From: an uncultured Anderseniella sp. | GTDB taxonomy: Bacteria; Pseudomonadota; Alphaproteobacteria; Rhizobiales; Aestuariivirgaceae | Assembly (NCBI GenBank): GCA_947488295.1 | Contig: CANKYU010000002.1 | Location: 434,001-498,000, forward strand | Length of the DNA stretch: 64,000 nucleotides | Direction: 5' to 3' | Shown: piece by piece, positions 61,106 through 64,000 of the stretch | How positions within the stretch are numbered: position 1 is the stretch's first letter | Layout of the letters: the number at the start of each line of letters is the position of its first letter | Translations under genes and position numbers: made by a program | Notes under the pieces: model-generated | Told to the model about the DNA's origin: nothing | The model's database searches: none | What the model saw: the letters and a program-made list of their open reading frames with translations, nothing else

Positions 61106-61523
61106 CGCGCTGCTCCTGAAACCGCAATGAAAGCCTCATGGCGTCAAACCATGACATTTTTCATTACGTCTGTGATCTCGTTTTCTGTGGATGAAACGGG
61201 TTGTGATTTCACGGCGCATCGCCCTCAACTGAACCCTGTATGAAACCTAAACTAAGCAATCTTTTGATCGCCTTCAAGCAGACAAAAGCACGATTTGCAT
61301 TTTATGTTGATAGCATAATTGTGGCAAATACCGCCGAGGCGCACGGCCGTCAGGAATGCGGCAACAGTCACGTTTTGGCGCCTGCACTTGTTATCTTTTG
61401 GCTTTCATACCATATCTTGACGATGTTTTACTGTGCGACAGCGTAAAACATCCTGCCACAATTTGTGCCAGATCAGTCTTTACGGCTCGCGATCAGGACG
61501 GAGATAAAGCATTGGGAAAACGC
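61106..61523. other. pckA-chvI divergent intergenic region
   Basis: 418 bases between the two start codons, unusually long for this window and relatively AT-rich (particularly 61240-61450). It should contain both promoters. A 68-codon frame inside (61240-61446) shows no recognisable feature and is not called. The clearest structure is the palindrome at 61422-61452. Confidence 0.6.
61422..61452. promoter_or_regulatory. 10-bp inverted repeat upstream of chvI
   Basis: GATGTTTTAC and GTAAAACATC, perfect 10-bp arms with an 11-base spacer (centre to centre 21 bp, two helical turns), ending 71 bases before the chvI start. It resembles an operator for a dimeric regulator. A T-rich arm on one side would also allow a weak terminator-like hairpin. 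Confidence 0.45.
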
Positions 61524-62222
61524 ATGCCAACAATTGCGCTCGTTGATGACGACCGGCATATTCTGACATCGGTGTCCATGGCACTGGAGGCAGAAGGCTA
61601 CAGCACCAGCACCTATACGGACGGCGTTGCCGCGCTGCAAGGGTTGGAAGACACACCACCGGATATGGCAATCTTTGATATCAAGATGCCACGCATGGAC
61701 GGCATGGAGCTATTGCGCCGCCTGCGCCAGAAATCGGACCTGCCCGTTATCTTCCTGACGTCCAAGGACGAGGAAATTGACGAGTTGTTCGGGCTGAAAA
61801 TGGGTGCGGACGACTTTATCCGCAAACCGTTCTCGCAGCGCCTGCTGGTGGAGCGTGTCAAGGCGGTTTTGCGCCGGGCGCAGAACCGCGAAGGTATTGA
61901 AGTCACGGGAGAAGCCAGCAAGATTATCGAACGCGGCCGCCTGATGATGGATCCGGACCGCCATTCCAGCACATGGGACGGCAAGGGCGTCACCCTGACG
62001 GTTACCGAGTTCCTGATCCTGCAGGCGCTTGCGCAGCGCCCGGGCATCGTCAAAAGCCGCGACTCCCTGATGGATGCCGCCTATGACGACCAGGTCTACG
62101 TGGATGACCGCACAATCGACAGCCACATCAAGCGGCTGCGCAAGAAGTTCAAGGTCGTTGACGATGATTTCGACGCCATCGAGACACTTTACGGCGTTGG
62201 ATACCGGTTCCGCGAGATGTAG
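61524..62222 (+). CDS. chvI: response regulator ChvI
   Basis: 232-residue OmpR-type response regulator. The phospho-acceptor is Asp52 ([12 protein letters not shown]), the acidic pocket is VDDD at 8-10 and the conserved Lys is 101 (DFIRKPF). The C-terminal winged helix has [17 protein letters not shown] and [16 protein letters not shown]. The start at 61524 gives [10 protein letters not shown], the usual opening. In rhizobia ChvI with ChvG controls acid and envelope responses, exopolysaccharide production and central carbon genes. chvG follows after 132 bases with a hairpin in the gap. Confidence 0.95.
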   Translation: MPTIALVDDDRHILTSVSMALEAEGYSTSTYTDGVAALQGLEDTPPDMAIFDIKMPRMDGMELLRRLRQKSDLPVIFLTSKDEEIDELFGLKMGADDFIRKPFSQRLLVERVKAVLRRAQNREGIEVTGEASKIIERGRLMMDPDRHSSTWDGKGVTLTVTEFLILQALAQRPGIVKSRDSLMDAAYDDQVYVDDRTIDSHIKRLRKKFKVVDDDFDAIETLYGVGYRFREM

Positions 62223-62295
62223 GATAACGTGGCCAAATCGGGATGATGTGCGGTTGTCGCAACCTTTTGTCACCCTGATCGCCTCCAAAGTGCCG

Positions 62296-62328
62296 GCACA
62301 TCACGGGTTCACACAACCCGCGGTGTGC
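62296..62328 (+). promoter_or_regulatory. hairpin in the chvI-chvG gap
   Basis: GCACATCACGGGTT, 5-base loop, AACCCGCGGTGTGC: a 14-bp stem with one mismatch and one G-U pair, and no T-run after it. Could moderate read-through or stabilise the chvI message. Confidence 0.4.
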
Positions 62329-62354
62329 TGACAGCGTTTCAGCAGGGACGGGCA

Positions 62355-64000
62355 ATGACGATCCAGTCGGATCTTGGACATAACAAGCAGGCGACACCGG
62401 TTTCCGAACGTGCGGTGTCTGACCCTGCTGTCTCTGAAAACATGTCGTCCGACGAGCAGATGACCCGCCCCGCCGCATGGTGGGACCGGTTTGCCCCGGC
62501 CCATCTGACGAGCCGCATCCTGATCATCAATCTGTGCGGCCTGATCATTCTGGTGCTCGGCATCCTGTTCTTCAATCAAAGCCGCAAGAGCCTGATCGAC
62601 AGCCGCGTGCAAAGCCTGATGACACAGGCGCAAATCATGGCGGCCGCGGTCGGATCTTCCGTTTCAGTGGAAACCGATCAGCTCATCCTCGACCCGGAAC
62701 AACTGATAGAGCAGCAGCTCAACCCCAACGCGGCAGCGCCTGCAACATCGGGCCAGACCGATTTCCTGGTCAACCCGGACCGGGCCGGGCCGGTTTTGCG
62801 GCGCCTGGTCTCGAACACCGATATCCGGGCGCATCTGTTTGACCGCGATGGCGCGATGATTGTCGACAGCCGCTATTTCTACGGGCGCGGCGAGGTGCTG
62901 CGCATCAACCTGCCGCCGCGCGACACGCAAAGCGAAGAGTCTATGTACGACACGCTGTGGGACAAGTTCAACGAGTGGTTCTTCGCCGTCGGTTACAAAG
63001 AGCAAAAGGAATATACCGCCACCAACGGCAGCGAGTTCGAGGAAATTCGGGCAGCGCTCAACGGCGCTTCCGTGTCGGTGGTGCGCGTCAACAAGAAGAA
63101 AGAGATCATTGTTGCGGTTGCCGTACCGGTACAGCGCTTCCGGGCAGTTCAGGGTGCGCTGGTGCTGACGACACCGGGCGGCGAGATCGACGCGGTGCTG
63201 CGCGAAGATTTACGCATCATCCTGTTCATCTTCATGTTCACCTCGCTGGTGACCATTATCCTGTCACTGCTGATGGCGGGCCATATTGCCGAACCCATCA
63301 GACGGTTGTCGGGTGCGGCTGCCGCAGTCAGCCGCGGCCATGCCAAGCGTGTCGAAATTCCGGATTTCTCGTCCCGGCGCGACGAAATCGGACACCTGTC
63401 CGGATCCCTACGCGAGATGACCAGTTCACTGTACAACCGGATCGAGGCCATCGAGGCATTTGCAGCAGATGTTGCGCACGAGCTAAAAAATCCGCTCACT
63501 TCCCTGCGTTCTGCAGTTGAAACCATCGAGTATGCCCGCACGCCGGAACAGCGCGAACGCCTGGTTGCCATCGTCAAGGATGACGTGAAGCGGCTGGACC
63601 GGCTGATTTCCGATATTTCCGATGCCTCGCGTCTGGACGCGGAACTGGCCCGCAGTGAAGCGGGTCCTGTCGACATGCGCCAGTTGCTTGAAACCTTTGT
63701 CGAGCTGGCCAACGAAACTCGGCGCGAAAATCAACCCAAAGTTACCCTGAAAATCGAGCCCCTGCCGGCAGACGTTTCCGGCAAGGAAGGATACACCATC
63801 GCCGGGCATGACAACAGGTTGGGCCAGGTCACGCGCAATCTGATTGCCAACGCGGTTTCGTTTTCGCCGCCCGACGGCGAAGTCGCCGTTACGCTGCGGC
63901 GCAAGGGGCGCATTGTGGAATATGTGGTGGAGGATTCCGGTCCCGGCATTCCGCCGGCCAACCTGGAGCGGATTTTCGAGCGGTTTTATACGGACCGACC
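62355..64000 (+). CDS. chvG: sensor histidine kinase ChvG, 3'-truncated by window edge
   Basis: The frame is open from ATG 62355 to the window end (548 codons visible). One membrane segment is near residues 55-75 (ILIINLCGLIILVLGILFF), then a periplasmic sensor domain, a second span near 285-305 (LFIFMFTSLVTIILSLLMAG) and a HAMP domain. The phosphorylated His is residue 375 in VAHELKNPLTSLRS. The N-box NLIANAVSFSPP and G1 box VEDSGPGIPP are present. It is the partner of ChvI. The ~45-residue N-terminal cytoplasmic tail before the first span is rich in Ser/Glu. It ends in the catalytic domain, so only the last part is missing. Confidence 0.94.
   Translation, partial: MTIQSDLGHNKQATPVSERAVSDPAVSENMSSDEQMTRPAAWWDRFAPAHLTSRILIINLCGLIILVLGILFFNQSRKSLIDSRVQSLMTQAQIMAAAVGSSVSVETDQLILDPEQLIEQQLNPNAAAPATSGQTDFLVNPDRAGPVLRRLVSNTDIRAHLFDRDGAMIVDSRYFYGRGEVLRINLPPRDTQSEESMYDTLWDKFNEWFFAVGYKEQKEYTATNGSEFEEIRAALNGASVSVVRVNKKKEIIVAVAVPVQRFRAVQGALVLTTPGGEIDAVLREDLRIILFIFMFTSLVTIILSLLMAGHIAEPIRRLSGAAAAVSRGHAKRVEIPDFSSRRDEIGHLSGSLREMTSSLYNRIEAIEAFAADVAHELKNPLTSLRSAVETIEYARTPEQRERLVAIVKDDVKRLDRLISDISDASRLDAELARSEAGPVDMRQLLETFVELANETRRENQPKVTLKIEPLPADVSGKEGYTIAGHDNRLGQVTRNLIANAVSFSPPDGEVAVTLRRKGRIVEYVVEDSGPGIPPANLERIFERFYTDR

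Noticed and set aside
61240..61446. A 68-codon frame in the pckA-chvI gap.
   Set aside because: No ribosome site, no recognisable sequence, and it spans the operator-like palindrome; probably non-coding.

Overview
The window reads as chromosomal DNA of an alphaproteobacterium, most likely of the Hyphomicrobiales (Rhizobiales). The reasons are the pckA (ATP type) / chvI / chvG arrangement at the right end, the lptC-lptA-lptB-rpoN-hpf-ptsN block, the Hsp20-DUF1150 pair, the CpaB/CpaC Flp-pilus genes and the moderately high GC with many ATGA stop/start overlaps. No insertion sequence, prophage, integrase or CRISPR array was seen. Both edges cut a gene: cpaB on the left lacks its N-terminus, and chvG on the right lacks its C-terminus.

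Layout. 1-2625: end of a Flp/Tad pilus cluster (cpaB, cpaC, a small lipoprotein). 2726-3535: a creatininase-family hydrolase. 3525-16396: one very long minus-strand operon of eleven genes. Its promoter-proximal end encodes a molybdenum hydroxylase (FAD subunit, then a fused 2Fe-2S/Mo subunit). A 6-hydroxynicotinate-reductase-like flavo/iron-sulfur protein, a UPF0280 (ApbE-like) protein, two DUF1185 paralogues and a Rieske oxygenase follow. A complete Liv-type ABC importer with a fused LivH-LivM permease comes last. It looks like an uptake-plus-degradation unit for an N-heteroaromatic or cyclic-amide compound of unknown identity.

16585-27336: a lipid and singlet-oxygen stress region. It holds a flavin oxidoreductase, DUF1365, a cyclopropane-fatty-acid-synthase-like methyltransferase and DUF3833, and further right an SDR, a ChrR-type zinc anti-sigma factor and an RpoE-type ECF sigma factor. 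Three matching promoter-like sites (TGATCC/TGAACC, 16 bases, then CGT) tie these units together. In between lie a coiled-coil protein built of 18-residue repeats, an MFS pump, a two-domain VOC protein, a DMT exporter and a small cysteine-rich exported protein with a duplicated cysteine framework.

27489-37589: infC (probably starting at AUU), several hydrolase/SDR/redox genes, queG, a GST, uppP preceded by a 156-bp imperfect palindrome, a VWA-like DUF1194 protein, an NDUFA9-like protein, tRNA-Leu(CAG) and an APH-like kinase. 37688-43964: RNase D, the LPS-transport genes lptC/A/B, rpoN, hpf, ptsN and DUF1150. 44005-50361: Hsp20, MarC, a small orphan gene, a taurine:pyruvate-aminotransferase-like enzyme and polA. 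50381-55699: a zinc-homeostasis locus (DUF1826, a CobW/ZNG GTPase, znuA, znuCB, zur) with three Zur-box-like palindromes. 55785-59455: hydrolases, a lower-GC patch with a GNAT gene and a small membrane protein, and a MarR regulator with an added cysteine domain. 59492-64000: pckA, chvI and chvG, linking gluconeogenesis with envelope/acid sensing.
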